In this document: piece by piece, positions 1 to 8,049 of the stretch
Numbering within the stretch: the stretch's first letter is position 1
How the letters are laid out: every line of letters begins with the position of its first letter
Source of the DNA: a virus
IMG/VR virus record: IMGVR_UViG_3300017963_000162
Span: 1 to 34,865 of that record
DNA length: 34,865 nt
Reading direction: 5' to 3' (one strand)
Program-made: the position numbers and the translations under genes
The notes under the pieces: generated by a model
The model's database searches: none
Told to the model about the DNA's origin: nothing
Seen by the model: only the letters and a program-made list of their open reading frames with translations

Positions 1-123
1 GAGGATCATACCTTAGCTAAAACAAAGAAGGTACCGGCCAAATATTATCCTCAAGTTCAGCAACAAATGGCGTGCACGGGCCTTGATCACATACATTATT
101 TTTCTTTTCATAAAGGAGAAGGA
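1..123. repeat. Terminal direct repeat, left copy (circular overlap)
   Basis: These 123 bases are identical to the last 123 bases of the window (34743-34865). The repeat lies inside the YqaJ exonuclease gene, and the reading frame continues unbroken from the right end into the left end. The simplest reading is a circular assembly, or a circularly permuted genome, with an overlap left by the assembler. A true short packaged terminal repeat is possible but less likely, because it would lie in the middle of a coding sequence. Confidence 0.95.
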
Positions 124-510
124 GTAATAGTGGAAGTGGAAAGAGATGATAAATATTTGGAAGAAATGTATGAAAAAGAAAAAGGATTTTGGGAATGCCT
201 TAAAAACTTTAAAGCTCCCGAATTAACCTCGGACGATTTCCATCAAAGGGATTCCAGGTGGTATACGAATGCCAAGCGTCTTTTAGACCTTAAAGAAAAA
301 ATGAAAGAACTAAAAGAAGAAGAAAAAACTCTAGAACACTTTTTAAGAGAACTTTCTTGCAATGAAAATTCTTACTTTAAAGACCTACGGTATGCGAGTA
401 GCAGGCGTAAAGGAAATGTGGATTATTCTAAAATTCCCGAGTTAAAAGGGGTGGATTTAGAAGCATTTCGAAAACCGAGCGCTGAAGTATGGAGGTTAGC
501 GCGCATCTAA
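1..510 (+). CDS. YqaJ-family exonuclease, C-terminal part (gene spans the window junction)
   Basis: This is the continuation of the gene that begins at 34386. Joined across the junction it encodes 288 residues; here are residues 120-288 and the TAA stop. The N-terminal part holds the catalytic D102 and E113-x-K115. This part begins with a glutamine-rich stretch (YYPQVQQQM) typical of the lambda-exonuclease/YqaJ core, then a charged, largely helical region (about residues 170-230) of unknown role. YqaJ enzymes resect one strand of double-stranded DNA and work with a single-strand annealing protein, which is encoded just upstream at 33420. The first ATG inside the window, at base 67, is internal and not the start. 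The stop lies at the base of a terminator serving the opposite strand. Confidence 0.93.
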   Translation, partial: EDHTLAKTKKVPAKYYPQVQQQMACTGLDHIHYFSFHKGEGVIVEVERDDKYLEEMYEKEKGFWECLKNFKAPELTSDDFHQRDSRWYTNAKRLLDLKEKMKELKEEEKTLEHFLRELSCNENSYFKDLRYASSRRKGNVDYSKIPELKGVDLEAFRKPSAEVWRLARI

Positions 511-573
511 AAAAAGGGGCCTCATTAAAAACAGAAGGTTATGCTAAAAAGGAGGTATGACATATGAGGCCCT
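509..573 (-). terminator. Terminator of the spike operon, with a long loop
   Basis: Read on the minus strand, a 9-bp perfect stem (arms 564-572 and 517-525, GGGCCTCAT with ATGAGGCCC) is followed by C and seven T (515-509). It closes the minus-strand tail-spike operon after the gene at 599. The 38-nt loop is much longer than usual. On the plus strand no T run follows the stem, so it probably acts in one direction only. On the plus strand the loop also contains two tiny ORFs, 541-567 (MLKRRYDI) and 564-581 (MRPYH), with Shine-Dalgarno-like bases before each; I do not call them genes. Confidence 0.7.
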
Positions 574-598
574 ACCATTAAATCCCATCCATCGTAAA

Positions 599-994
599 TC
601 ATTCTTTTTCCTGAGGATAGAAATGATAATATTCTTGTTGCGTTTTGCCATCCCATCTTTTTTGAGGAGGACGAGGGGATGGATAATTCATATCCCCGGG
701 AATGGTTTTCATTTTACCTTCTACGTCGTCGTAATAGTGCCAAAAAGGATCCTCTAATTTTCGATGCTCGATTAATTCTTCTTCTTGCCAACGGAGAAAT
801 TCTTGGTATTTTTCTAATTCGGAATCATGATGAAGCTGGGATTTTTTCATTTCTTTTTCATATTTTTTTTCGGCTTTTCGTCTTTCTTTCTGTTTATCAT
901 GATGGGTTTTCGTCCCAAAAAGAAACCCTCCCACTATAATGATAAGATAAAAAACTACTGATAGGCCTGATGCACCTTCATAAAGTCTCGCCAT
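599..994 (-). CDS. Small membrane-anchored coiled-coil protein
   Basis: This 131-residue protein is not recognised as a family. It has one N-terminal membrane segment (about residues 10-26, SVVFYLIIIVGGFLFG), then a highly charged Lys/Glu-rich helical region (about 30-80) and a Pro/Tyr/Trp-rich tail. The shape resembles an inner-membrane spanin or other phage envelope protein, and it matches the proteins at 7964 and 8352 in architecture but not in detail. AAGGAG lies 4 bases before the ATG. It is the last gene of the spike operon, 8 bp after the fibre gene at 1003, and is followed by the terminator at 509-573. A spanin role is inference only. Confidence 0.75.
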   Translation of the reverse strand: MARLYEGASGLSVVFYLIIIVGGFLFGTKTHHDKQKERRKAEKKYEKEMKKSQLHHDSELEKYQEFLRWQEEELIEHRKLEDPFWHYYDDVEGKMKTIPGDMNYPSPRPPQKRWDGKTQQEYYHFYPQEKE

Positions 995-1002
995 TTTTCT
1001 CC

Positions 1003-1776
1003 TTAATCCACATAAAACAAGAAAGTAGATAGAAATGAACTAGTGTTATTAAAATTTGCATCCGTAAGAAATGCAAAGGCTATATTATTTCCACACTGGT
1101 AACAATTAAATATCGACGTCCCCCCACTCGCATTAAACGACACTTGAGAGTGGGTAGATGTAAAATTTATAAGATTCCATAGAGAACACGTAGAGTTTTG
1201 GGTAAGCCCAGTACGCATAGTTAAAGGAAAACCTGTTATAGTAGCGTTCCCTGTAGCTGTTCCTTTGCTGGTTAAACTCATCGCCAGGCGAATAATTGCC
1301 ACGTTTCCCATCCGTACATAAGACCCATCTTGGAACGAATAAGTAATCCCAGTCGAAGCCCCACCAAATTCTAATGAGGGCGTCCAGCTCGTTATATCCA
1401 CATAGGTGTCTAAAACATTGGTACCATCATCAAAAGTTAACCCATCGGCATATACATTATCCCAAGAGTTAGTCGCAGACCCAAGGGAATCTGCTCTATC
1501 TGTAGAAGGAACTATCGGAGCCGCTGTAACCGAGACTGTTCCATCTCCATCAGGAGCAAGCACTACATTTCCATTGGTATCCGTAGAGGAAATAGTATTT
1601 CCATCTACCCGAATGTTATCCACGTCTAGTTGGGTGACTCCTGACACTGCATCCGCATCCGATATAACCACAGAACTGCCTTGAATTAGAGCTCCCGAAG
1701 TGAGATCAAAACGAGGAACAGTATTATCAGTCGCAGACGCAGGTCCGATGACTACTTGGGGTCCTTTATAAGCCAT
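1003..1776 (-). CDS. Tail fibre protein
   Basis: This 257-residue protein is rich in Ser, Thr, Asn and Asp. Residues about 45-125 carry the VDGNTISSTDTNG and SLGSATNSWDNVYAD type of sequence common in phage tail fibre shafts. The C-terminal about 110 residues look like a small beta domain (a YVRMGNVAIIRLAMS strand pattern followed by GNATITGFPLTM). A similar pattern ends the protein at 14461, so the two may share a fold. The ATG overlaps the stop of the gene at 1776 (TAATG), and GAGG lies just upstream, so translation is probably coupled. The role is probably receptor binding or fibre-tip formation; the exact function is unknown. Confidence 0.8.
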   Translation of the reverse strand: MAYKGPQVVIGPASATDNTVPRFDLTSGALIQGSSVVISDADAVSGVTQLDVDNIRVDGNTISSTDTNGNVVLAPDGDGTVSVTAAPIVPSTDRADSLGSATNSWDNVYADGLTFDDGTNVLDTYVDITSWTPSLEFGGASTGITYSFQDGSYVRMGNVAIIRLAMSLTSKGTATGNATITGFPLTMRTGLTQNSTCSLWNLINFTSTHSQVSFNASGGTSIFNCYQCGNNIAFAFLTDANFNNTSSFLSTFLFYVD

Positions 1777-3920
1777 TAAAATACCTCATAAGATGTGCCG
1801 TTAAAAACAAACTGAAGAGCTGCATAATCTGTAGAGATCACCCGAGCTGTCGCACCATCAATAGTCACTATTCCTCCCGAGGTGGTAACCGTGATATTGT
1901 TAGTATTTGCATCTCCGCCAGCGTCTTTAACAATATAAACTTTTCCAGTGGTTGGGGCATCGGGAAGATCAATCGTAAGCGTTCCTCCTGAAACATCACA
2001 GCTCATATAATAGTCGCTACTCAACACCGTATAGGGAGAATCGGTATTATCTAAGGAGGTAATGGTGATGACTTGTTCTCCAGAGCCGTCTATTGTGACG
2101 GTACTCCCAGAAGCCGACGTGGTAATTCCTCCTGAACCCGTAAGGGTAAACGCATTAGAGGCAGGAGTAGCTGTTCCCGAATCGGATACCACAGAACCAA
2201 CCACATTATCGTCGGCATTTACGGTAACCACATTGGTAGCACCCGATGTATTTAATAAAGTTCCTCCAGCGATATTTACTATTCCCGAAGAAGGAGTGGC
2301 CGTTCCCGAATCGGTTGTAAAAGAAACAGCCACTGCACTTCCTGTTGCCAAATCAATAGTGTTGGAACCTGGAGTGATAGTAATAGAGCTATCGGCGGAC
2401 GCTAATGAAGCAGCCGCAGGCGTCCCAGCGGTGGAACCAATAACTAATTGGCCATCGGTTAATCCTGCCGTCCATCCTAAAGCCGCTGCTGTACCCGCTC
2501 CATAGGGGATTCCATCTGACGTTTGAGTACCGAGTTTAGCCGCTAAAGAAGATGGAACAATAGTCCGGGAATTATCGGCTCCCGCAATCGCTTCGGCATC
2601 CGTGGCCAGTTCAGAAACTCCTTTTTGGGAAGTAGTCGCATCCGCAATCGTATAAGTCACAGTGTCTCCAGCACCGGAAGAAGAAATCCCTTGAGTGGCA
2701 TCTCCTACAAAATTGATGGTATTAGCAGCGGGAGTAGCGGATCCACTATCGGTATCGAAGGTTATGGCTACGGATCCACTCGCTTCTAAGTTTAGAGAAT
2801 TAGGGCCCGGAGTAAAAGTAACCGTTCCTCCAGTAGAAGTAAGAGAGGCAAAAGCCGGATCGATGGCGGTGCCTCCTATGAGAAGCTGCCCATCGGTACC
2901 TACATTCGTAGGCACGATATCTTCCGTAGTTCCCTGTCCTAATAAGACGGCATGATCGGTATAATCTGATTTAAAAATTCCGGAATAGGTCGTTCCTCCA
3001 TTCACAGTTAAGGAGGAAGAAATAGTTGAGGAATTACTAAAATCAATTCCTGCTAGGGTAAGAGTCCCACTACCCGTTCCATCGATGGCCGGATCATTAG
3101 TAGTATTAATAGATCCATCGGTCAGGATAAAATTTCCTGAGGAATTATAAACGATGGCGGCTGTAGAGAGAGGATCTCCATTCGTATCATGCCAACAGGT
3201 TTCTAAAGCAAAGCCTTCTAGGGAGCCTCCAATAGTAACGGTATTCCCAAATCTTACTCCATTTTGAAAAAGGACTTCTCCACTTCCACTCATATTCACA
3301 GGACAATTTACATTACAAGTATCAAACCTTAAAAATCCTGCGGGATCCCCATTAAGTTCCATAGTTTTAGAACCCGAGCCCATTTCCACATTAATGAGCT
3401 TGATAGTGGATCCCCCGGTAACATTATTGATCACTCCATCTTCGGTGCTCGCTTCTCCACAATTATCCATTAGGATTTCTCCGGTCCAATTGGGGAGGTT
3501 AAAGATATAACCATCAGTAATGATGATAAAAGAGTTATTGATATTAAAAACAGTGGTCCCAGCTGCCGAAGAATTTAAAATATCCGTGGGGCTTATTAAT
3601 AAACATCCATCAAAGGTAACTGCTCCAGAGGAGGGGGGAGTATGGACGCCCGTGATGGCCGCGACTCCGTCTATACTCATAAAGGTAATGCTGGAGGTAA
3701 TATTGAGATTTTCTGTATAAGAACCGGGTTGAATCCATATTACATTGGAGGATTCGCTAGACGCTGTTGCTGCATCGATGGCGGATTGGATAGTTTGATA
3801 ACCAGCTTGGCCAGATGGCCCCACCACATAAGGAGTAATGGGAAACCGATTTTCTGCCGGTTGTCCCGTGGTATCTACTCTATCGAGCTCTCCAGTAAAA
3901 GGATTATAACGATAGCCCAT
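1776..3920 (-). CDS. Tail spike/fibre, beta-helix type (copy 2)
   Basis: This 714-residue protein is a paralogue of the one at 4488. Residues about 28-75 (TPYVVGPSGQAGYQTIQSAI, then IWIQPGSYTENLNI) match the start of pectate-lyase-like right-handed beta-helices used in phage spikes. The helix region runs to about 315, followed by repeats of the TDSGTATP type and a fibre-like segment (TTSQKGVSELATDAEA) near 430. The last about 95 residues match the C-terminus of the 968-residue paralogue. GAGG precedes the ATG by 5 bases, and the stop overlaps the next gene. It probably binds or degrades surface polysaccharide. I could not identify catalytic residues, so enzyme activity is unproven. Confidence 0.85.
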   Translation of the reverse strand: MGYRYNPFTGELDRVDTTGQPAENRFPITPYVVGPSGQAGYQTIQSAIDAATASSESSNVIWIQPGSYTENLNITSSITFMSIDGVAAITGVHTPPSSGAVTFDGCLLISPTDILNSSAAGTTVFNINNSFIIITDGYIFNLPNWTGEILMDNCGEASTEDGVINNVTGGSTIKLINVEMGSGSKTMELNGDPAGFLRFDTCNVNCPVNMSGSGEVLFQNGVRFGNTVTIGGSLEGFALETCWHDTNGDPLSTAAIVYNSSGNFILTDGSINTTNDPAIDGTGSGTLTLAGIDFSNSSTISSSLTVNGGTTYSGIFKSDYTDHAVLLGQGTTEDIVPTNVGTDGQLLIGGTAIDPAFASLTSTGGTVTFTPGPNSLNLEASGSVAITFDTDSGSATPAANTINFVGDATQGISSSGAGDTVTYTIADATTSQKGVSELATDAEAIAGADNSRTIVPSSLAAKLGTQTSDGIPYGAGTAAALGWTAGLTDGQLVIGSTAGTPAAASLASADSSITITPGSNTIDLATGSAVAVSFTTDSGTATPSSGIVNIAGGTLLNTSGATNVVTVNADDNVVGSVVSDSGTATPASNAFTLTGSGGITTSASGSTVTIDGSGEQVITITSLDNTDSPYTVLSSDYYMSCDVSGGTLTIDLPDAPTTGKVYIVKDAGGDANTNNITVTTSGGIVTIDGATARVISTDYAALQFVFNGTSYEVF

Positions 3921-3926
3921 TTTTCC

Positions 3927-4475
3927 TCATGAATAGGTATAATTTACAACTTCACCATAGATAACGATTCCTCCCGCACTATAAGCAGTAAAAGAAGAGG
4001 TATCTATTCCTTGGAGTTCAAAATCATTGCCAGCAATATTGGCCACCGTATAAAGATTGCTTCCGGTAAAATTAACTTCCGTCATCCCTTGGACGTCTTG
4101 GATAACGATTTGATCTCCATTTTCTAAATTTCCAATATCAGAGACCGTAACTACTCCAGGATTGGCTTGAGAAATGTTAGTGATGGTTAAGTCTGAGACG
4201 GAACTCCAAATGAATTCATAATCAGTGGAAGCGTTTCCTTCATTATCTTCCGGCCAGGTTACCCTAGTTACTCCCTCGGCATCATCATAAGTAATATGAC
4301 GAAGCTGCCACTTATTATCTCCTAGGGGTTCTCCCGCTTTAGCTCTACCTAAAAATATTGGATTCCCATTGGTATCATTAATACAAATAAGGCTTACTTC
4401 GGAATCTTGAACTATTAGCTCACGCCGATCCCTTTCTCCAAATTTAAAAGGTCTATTTTGAGAGGCTTTGGCCAT
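3927..4475 (-). CDS. Virion protein with an FCCH-like beta domain
   Basis: This 182-residue protein carries in its C-terminal half (about 95-172) a beta module with the pattern ITNISQANPGVVTVSD, GDQIVIQDVQGMTEVN, YTVANI and FTAYSAGG. I recognise this as similar to the FCCH-like domain often annotated in phage structural proteins. The same module occurs in the tail hub at 15015 and the decoration-like protein at 19014. The N-terminal half (about 25-95) is a different beta-rich region of unknown role. GAGGAGG precedes the ATG. It sits between the two spike paralogues, so it may join or cap them, but that is inference. Confidence 0.75.
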   Translation of the reverse strand: MAKASQNRPFKFGERDRRELIVQDSEVSLICINDTNGNPIFLGRAKAGEPLGDNKWQLRHITYDDAEGVTRVTWPEDNEGNASTDYEFIWSSVSDLTITNISQANPGVVTVSDIGNLENGDQIVIQDVQGMTEVNFTGSNLYTVANIAGNDFELQGIDTSSFTAYSAGGIVIYGEVVNYTYS

Positions 4476-4487
4476 GATAACCTCCTC

Positions 4488-7394
4488 TTAGGCTACATCT
4501 TGAGCGTTCCAGATTGTCCCAGTAAAATATAAGGTCATTGTGCCATAATCGGAATCAATCACATCCGTGGCGGCGAGGGTCCCTCCCCCAGCTATGTTAT
4601 TACCATTGCCACTAACGGTGATATTTTGAGCGGCTGCATTTCCGGCAGCATCTACTACAACGATTTTCCTTCCTGTCGCGGGGGCTGCGGGAAGAGTAAT
4701 AGTGACAGCGCCCGCACTGGTGTCGGCAGCAATTACAAAGTCACTTCCCAACAAGGTATAAGGAGACGCAGCATTATTAACGGATGTAACGTTTACAGTT
4801 TGGCCTGAATCCATTACAACGCCGCCCGTTCCGGAATTAAGCTGAATAGCCCCTGCCGCTCCAGACGCATCTATCACAATGGAATCCGCAGCGCTTTCCC
4901 CCGCTGTAATATTAATAGAGCCTGCGGTACAAGTAATGTCTATATCTTCGGCAGCTCCTCCTGCAGCAGTCATATCAATACCCCCAGCAGAAGCACTGAT
5001 TACGATCGCATCCGCAGCGTTTTCAGAAGAAGCGATGTTAACTTGGAGTGCTCCATCAATATCCACACCCCCAGCAGAAGCACTAAGATTAATAGCATCG
5101 TCAGAAGCAAGGGCAGCACTAAGAGTGATACCACCCGCTGTAGAAGTGAGCCCAACTGAATCAACACCCGTGCCTTGAGCAGCCGTAATAGTAACTTTTT
5201 CACTTGTTCCCCCGTTAGCGGTGATAGCGATTGCGCCGGCATCATCTTCTCCAGCGGTAATATTTACCGATCCAGAAGTACAAGTAAGATCTAAATCTTC
5301 TCCGGCAGCTCCAGCTGCGGTGATATCTATCCCTCCAGCACTGGCGTTGATCACAATGGCATCGGCAGCATTTTGAGAGGAAGCTACATTAATTTGTAAG
5401 GCTGCATCCGCATCGATTCCTCCAGCTGTCGCAACCAAGTTAATCGCGTCCGCTGAAGCTAGACCAGTAGATTCAAAAGTTAATCCACCTGCATCCGACA
5501 GAAGGTAAATAGAAGAAGCCCCTGTTCCTTGATCCGCATGGAGCTGAATTGTTTCGGAGGTGCCTCCATTGGCATGAAGATAAATAGCTTGAGCACTATC
5601 CTCTGTAGCGGAGACATCTACTCTTCCTCCAGCTGAAGATAGAGTTAAATCTTGTCCCGCTCCTGTGACAGTAAAGTTGGAAGCTGTAGCCGCATCTAAA
5701 GAAATGCCAGCCGCGGTGTCCCAAGTGGCCGCACCTGCGCTTGCATTCCCAAGAGCTAAAGTATGGGCTCCAGTTCCATTAGCGATAGCAATTGCCCGAG
5801 CCGTAGTTCCTCCCCCAATATTTACGGCATTAGCCGCATTATCTTGGCCAACATTAAACGTTCCTGCTGTTTGAGCGAAGTTTCCAGCGACAGTTAAAGC
5901 GCTAAAAGTAAGGCCTCCGGTTGAATCCACCGTAAATACATCTGTCCCATCTAAAGCTTCTATAATAAAACTATTAGAACCAGCTGAATCTCCTAGGGTA
6001 ACTATAACATCCTGATTCGCAGCGGCAATAAGTTGAAGATCATCCCCGGTATTAGCCTCTAAGCCGCACCCATCTAGTAAAACATTTCCAGTCCCTTTGG
6101 CTGTTAAAGTAATATCAATATTAGTATCGGTGCCCGAGGCCGCAATGCTGGTCCCATTCATAATAAGTCCTGAAGCTGCATCCACCGTAGAAAAAGAATC
6201 ACATACTTGAGTTGACCCCGTAGTGACGGTTAATCCCGCCGCTAAAGAAGAATTATCTCCAAAGGTAACATTTTCTAAAGTAATTGTTCCTGTTCCATCA
6301 ATAGCAGGATTATTAGCAGTATTTATAACTGTTGTGGCTAAAACAATCGTCCCGCTTGACGTAGTATTAATGGCCTCTCCAGAAGCAGGAAAGAAATTTC
6401 CTAAAAAAATAGTTCCAGAAGCCGATCCCGAAATTGTCATCGTTTGGGAAAAATCAGCAAAATTATGGAAAATCGTACCCCCAGTAATATTACATGGACA
6501 ATCAAGAAAAGTTAAATCAAACCGAGTATCTCCATTGGCCGTAAACGCATTTGCAGTTCCTGCTCCAAATTGGCCATTATTAGTAAAGATGGATGCCCCT
6601 CCGGAGTTATTAAAAAAGCCATCATTGGTACCGGCGGATCCGCAGTCGTTACAATTAATGGTGCCTGTCCAGTTAGGGAGATTAAAGGTATAGCCATTCG
6701 TAACTGCAAACGTACATTCTTCTGCGGAAATATTAGTCGACCCCGCTACCGCACTATTAAAAATAGCCGTTGCATCGTTAAATCTAATACCTCTAACTGT
6801 AATCCATCCGGAATTGGGAGGAGTATGAGTTCCAGCAATCGTTACAGGAGCTGAGTCTTCATAGGGAATACTTACCAAATAAATTTGGTCATAGAAAGTT
6901 AAATCTTCAGTATAAGTACCAGGTTGAATATAAATCATTCCTCCTGTTCCAGCTGCATTAGCTGCATTGATCGCTGATTGAATAGTTGTATAACCTGCTT
7001 CTCCTGAGGGACCCACTACGTAAGGAGTAAGTGGATATCCTCCTGCAGCATCTCTATTAATAGTTAAAGTAGATCCTGATCCTGTAACGGTAAGACCATC
7101 CCCACCTAAAATATTAATATTTCCCCCACTTGGGCTTATAGGGCCTCCAGAATCTCCAGTTAAGGTATTAACATCGGTCGCTCCGGGACCAGCTAAAATC
7201 CAAACGGCATCTCCACTCGAATCCAAACCTCCATACATATAGGCTGTTCGGGTATCTCCATTTTCAAATATCCACACAAATCCATTAGGATAATTCTTAT
7301 CTGTGGTAGTAGGAGCTGATGTCTTTGTAATAGGATCCGGAAAAACCGAAACAAAAGGAGTTGTTAATCCATAAACGCGTTTGCTTGAGACCAT
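4488..7394 (-). CDS. Large tail spike/fibre, beta-helix type (copy 1)
   Basis: This 968-residue protein is the first gene of the spike operon. Its start ATG lies 6 bases after the GAGG of leader element 1. Order of parts: an N-terminal adaptor (1-110, including FVWIFENGDTR); a beta-helix opening (about 118-165, LTPYVVGPSGEAGYTTIQSA, then MIYIQPGTYTEDL); a helix region to about 400 that is homologous along its length to the 714-residue copy; a Gly/Ala/Ser-rich shaft; a tandem repeat of about 117 residues (592-709 and 710-826, then a partial third); and a C-terminal domain of about 95 residues shared with the 714-residue copy. It probably recognises the host surface. The repeat-rich shaft looks trimeric and fibrous; no catalytic site was identified. 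Confidence 0.87.
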   Translation of the reverse strand: MVSSKRVYGLTTPFVSVFPDPITKTSAPTTTDKNYPNGFVWIFENGDTRTAYMYGGLDSSGDAVWILAGPGATDVNTLTGDSGGPISPSGGNINILGGDGLTVTGSGSTLTINRDAAGGYPLTPYVVGPSGEAGYTTIQSAINAANAAGTGGMIYIQPGTYTEDLTFYDQIYLVSIPYEDSAPVTIAGTHTPPNSGWITVRGIRFNDATAIFNSAVAGSTNISAEECTFAVTNGYTFNLPNWTGTINCNDCGSAGTNDGFFNNSGGASIFTNNGQFGAGTANAFTANGDTRFDLTFLDCPCNITGGTIFHNFADFSQTMTISGSASGTIFLGNFFPASGEAINTTSSGTIVLATTVINTANNPAIDGTGTITLENVTFGDNSSLAAGLTVTTGSTQVCDSFSTVDAASGLIMNGTSIAASGTDTNIDITLTAKGTGNVLLDGCGLEANTGDDLQLIAAANQDVIVTLGDSAGSNSFIIEALDGTDVFTVDSTGGLTFSALTVAGNFAQTAGTFNVGQDNAANAVNIGGGTTARAIAIANGTGAHTLALGNASAGAATWDTAAGISLDAATASNFTVTGAGQDLTLSSAGGRVDVSATEDSAQAIYLHANGGTSETIQLHADQGTGASSIYLLSDAGGLTFESTGLASADAINLVATAGGIDADAALQINVASSQNAADAIVINASAGGIDITAAGAAGEDLDLTCTSGSVNITAGEDDAGAIAITANGGTSEKVTITAAQGTGVDSVGLTSTAGGITLSAALASDDAINLSASAGGVDIDGALQVNIASSENAADAIVISASAGGIDMTAAGGAAEDIDITCTAGSINITAGESAADSIVIDASGAAGAIQLNSGTGGVVMDSGQTVNVTSVNNAASPYTLLGSDFVIAADTSAGAVTITLPAAPATGRKIVVVDAAGNAAAQNITVSGNGNNIAGGGTLAATDVIDSDYGTMTLYFTGTIWNAQDVA
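4917..5621 (-). repeat. Two tandem ~117-residue repeats within the spike shaft
   Basis: Residues 592-709 and 710-826 of the 968-residue spike align throughout. Shared landmarks are ANGGTSE, QGTG, AGGI, NAADAIVI, SASAGGID and AAGEDLDLTCTSGS/AAEDIDITCTAGS. A partial third unit begins INITAGES at about residue 827. The DNA is clearly diverged between units, so the duplication is old or the units have been kept apart by selection. Confidence 0.8.
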
Positions 7395-7400
7395 GATGTA

Positions 7401-7433
7401 CCTCGTGTTGGAAGCCTTTTAGTGGTATGGCTT
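7401..7433 (-). promoter_or_regulatory. Leader RNA element 1 (before spike operon)
   Basis: Read on the minus strand: stem arm AAGCC (7433-7429), loop ATACCACTAAAA, arm GGCTT (7416-7412), then directly CCAACACGAGG (7411-7401), whose GAGG is the ribosome binding site 6 bases before the ATG at 7394. This is the short form of the element, without an inner stem. The pairing arms differ from the other copies but still pair perfectly. A weak -35 (TTGAAG) and an A-rich -10 lie upstream. Confidence 0.75.
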
Positions 7434-7515
7434 TTATTTTTTATTTTCTTTGGAAACATTTTTTCTTCAACAAAAAAGTTTAAATGTGGTAACTTTTTAC
7501 CTAAATGAGGATAAG

Positions 7516-7704
7516 ATGAGGTATCGTCCCCGCGAGGAAGCGAAGAAAACTAAAAAAATTGTTGTGAATATCACTCCCTCTGATCATCAATTTTTAAAGG
7601 TTATTGCTGCGGATCAAGGGGTGCCGATGGGCGAATTTGTTTTAAGAGCTCTTCGACATTATTTAGGCGACATAATGAAAGAAGATAAAAAATTAGAAAG
7701 CTAA
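7516..7704 (+). CDS. Ribbon-helix-helix DNA-binding protein
   Basis: This 62-residue protein has a basic N-terminus followed by a strand-helix-helix pattern (KKIVVNITPSDHQFLKVIA, then GVPMGEFVLRALRHYL). That is typical of Arc/CopG ribbon-helix-helix repressors, which dimerise and insert the paired strands into DNA. I chose the ATG at 7516 because GAGG (7507-7510) is at good spacing; an in-frame start at 7450 has no ribosome binding site and would overlap the promoter region. It is the first gene of the plus-strand accessory operon and faces the spike operon across a 121-bp gap, so it may regulate that divergent region. Confidence 0.75.
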   Translation: MRYRPREEAKKTKKIVVNITPSDHQFLKVIAADQGVPMGEFVLRALRHYLGDIMKEDKKLES

Positions 7705-7713
7705 AAGGTAACG

Positions 7714-7917
7714 ATGGAATCTCTGTGGTGGATAGGTGAAATTTTAAAACCCATTTTAGCTGTCACTTTTGGGCTATGCTTTTCCCAATGTTTTCTTCCT
7801 CTTAAGCAAGGGTTAGAAAAAGAGGATCAAAAATTAATTAACAAAGGAAGTCTTTATTTAATTATATCTTTAGCGTCTTTATTAATTATAATATTTATAT
7901 TCGCAAAAAATAGATAA
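7714..7917 (+). CDS. Small membrane protein, two segments (holin candidate)
   Basis: This 67-residue protein has two hydrophobic segments, about residues 11-29 (ILAVTFGLCFSQCFLPL) and 43-63 (NKGSLYLIISLASLLIIIFI), separated by a charged hairpin (KQGLEKEDQK), and ends in KNR. Size and topology fit a class II holin, but no family is recognised. AAAGG lies 6 bases before the ATG, 9 bp downstream of the RHH gene, so the two are probably cotranscribed. An alternative is a small envelope protein involved in exclusion. Confidence 0.6.
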   Translation: MESLWWIGEILKPILAVTFGLCFSQCFLPLKQGLEKEDQKLINKGSLYLIISLASLLIIIFIFAKNR

Positions 7918-7953
7918 ACTTGATATTATTTCTCCTAGAAGGAGGTAAACAAA

Positions 7954-8049
7954 ATGGTAAGTTATGAAGAAATTATTTCCCTTTTCGTTGTTTGCTCTAT
8001 TGTTTGGGCTACTATTCGGTGGAATCCTGAAAGTTTCGGGAGCATCTAA
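7954..8049 (+). CDS. 31-residue membrane peptide overlapping the next gene out of frame
   Basis: GGAGG at 7941-7945 is 8 bases before this ATG, an ideal distance. It is 18 bases before the next ATG at 7964, which opens a different frame. The peptide is MVSYEEIISLFVVCSIVWAT followed by a short polar tail (RWNPESFGSI), so it has one membrane segment. Either this is the real product and the 7964 frame begins by coupling or reinitiation, or the strong site serves a 7964 start with poor spacing. Nested small membrane peptides are common in phage lysis regions. Confidence 0.4.
   Translation: MVSYEEIISLFVVCSIVWATIRWNPESFGSI

Noticed and set aside
256-264. A GTGGTAT in the exonuclease gene (reverse of ATACCAC)
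   Set aside because: No CCAACAC and no stem nearby; it is within coding sequence and probably chance.
557-757. 66-codon plus-strand frame after the exonuclease
   Set aside because: GGAGG is only one base from its ATG, and the frame lies antisense to the better supported gene at 599-994 and inside the terminator loop.
2062-6854. Several plus-strand frames across the spike genes
   Set aside because: They are shadows of long, low-complexity Ser/Thr/Ala/Gly coding sequence on the minus strand.
1776-7394. Invertible fibre cassette for the serine recombinase
   Set aside because: The two spike genes are in the same orientation and no inverted crossover sites flank them.
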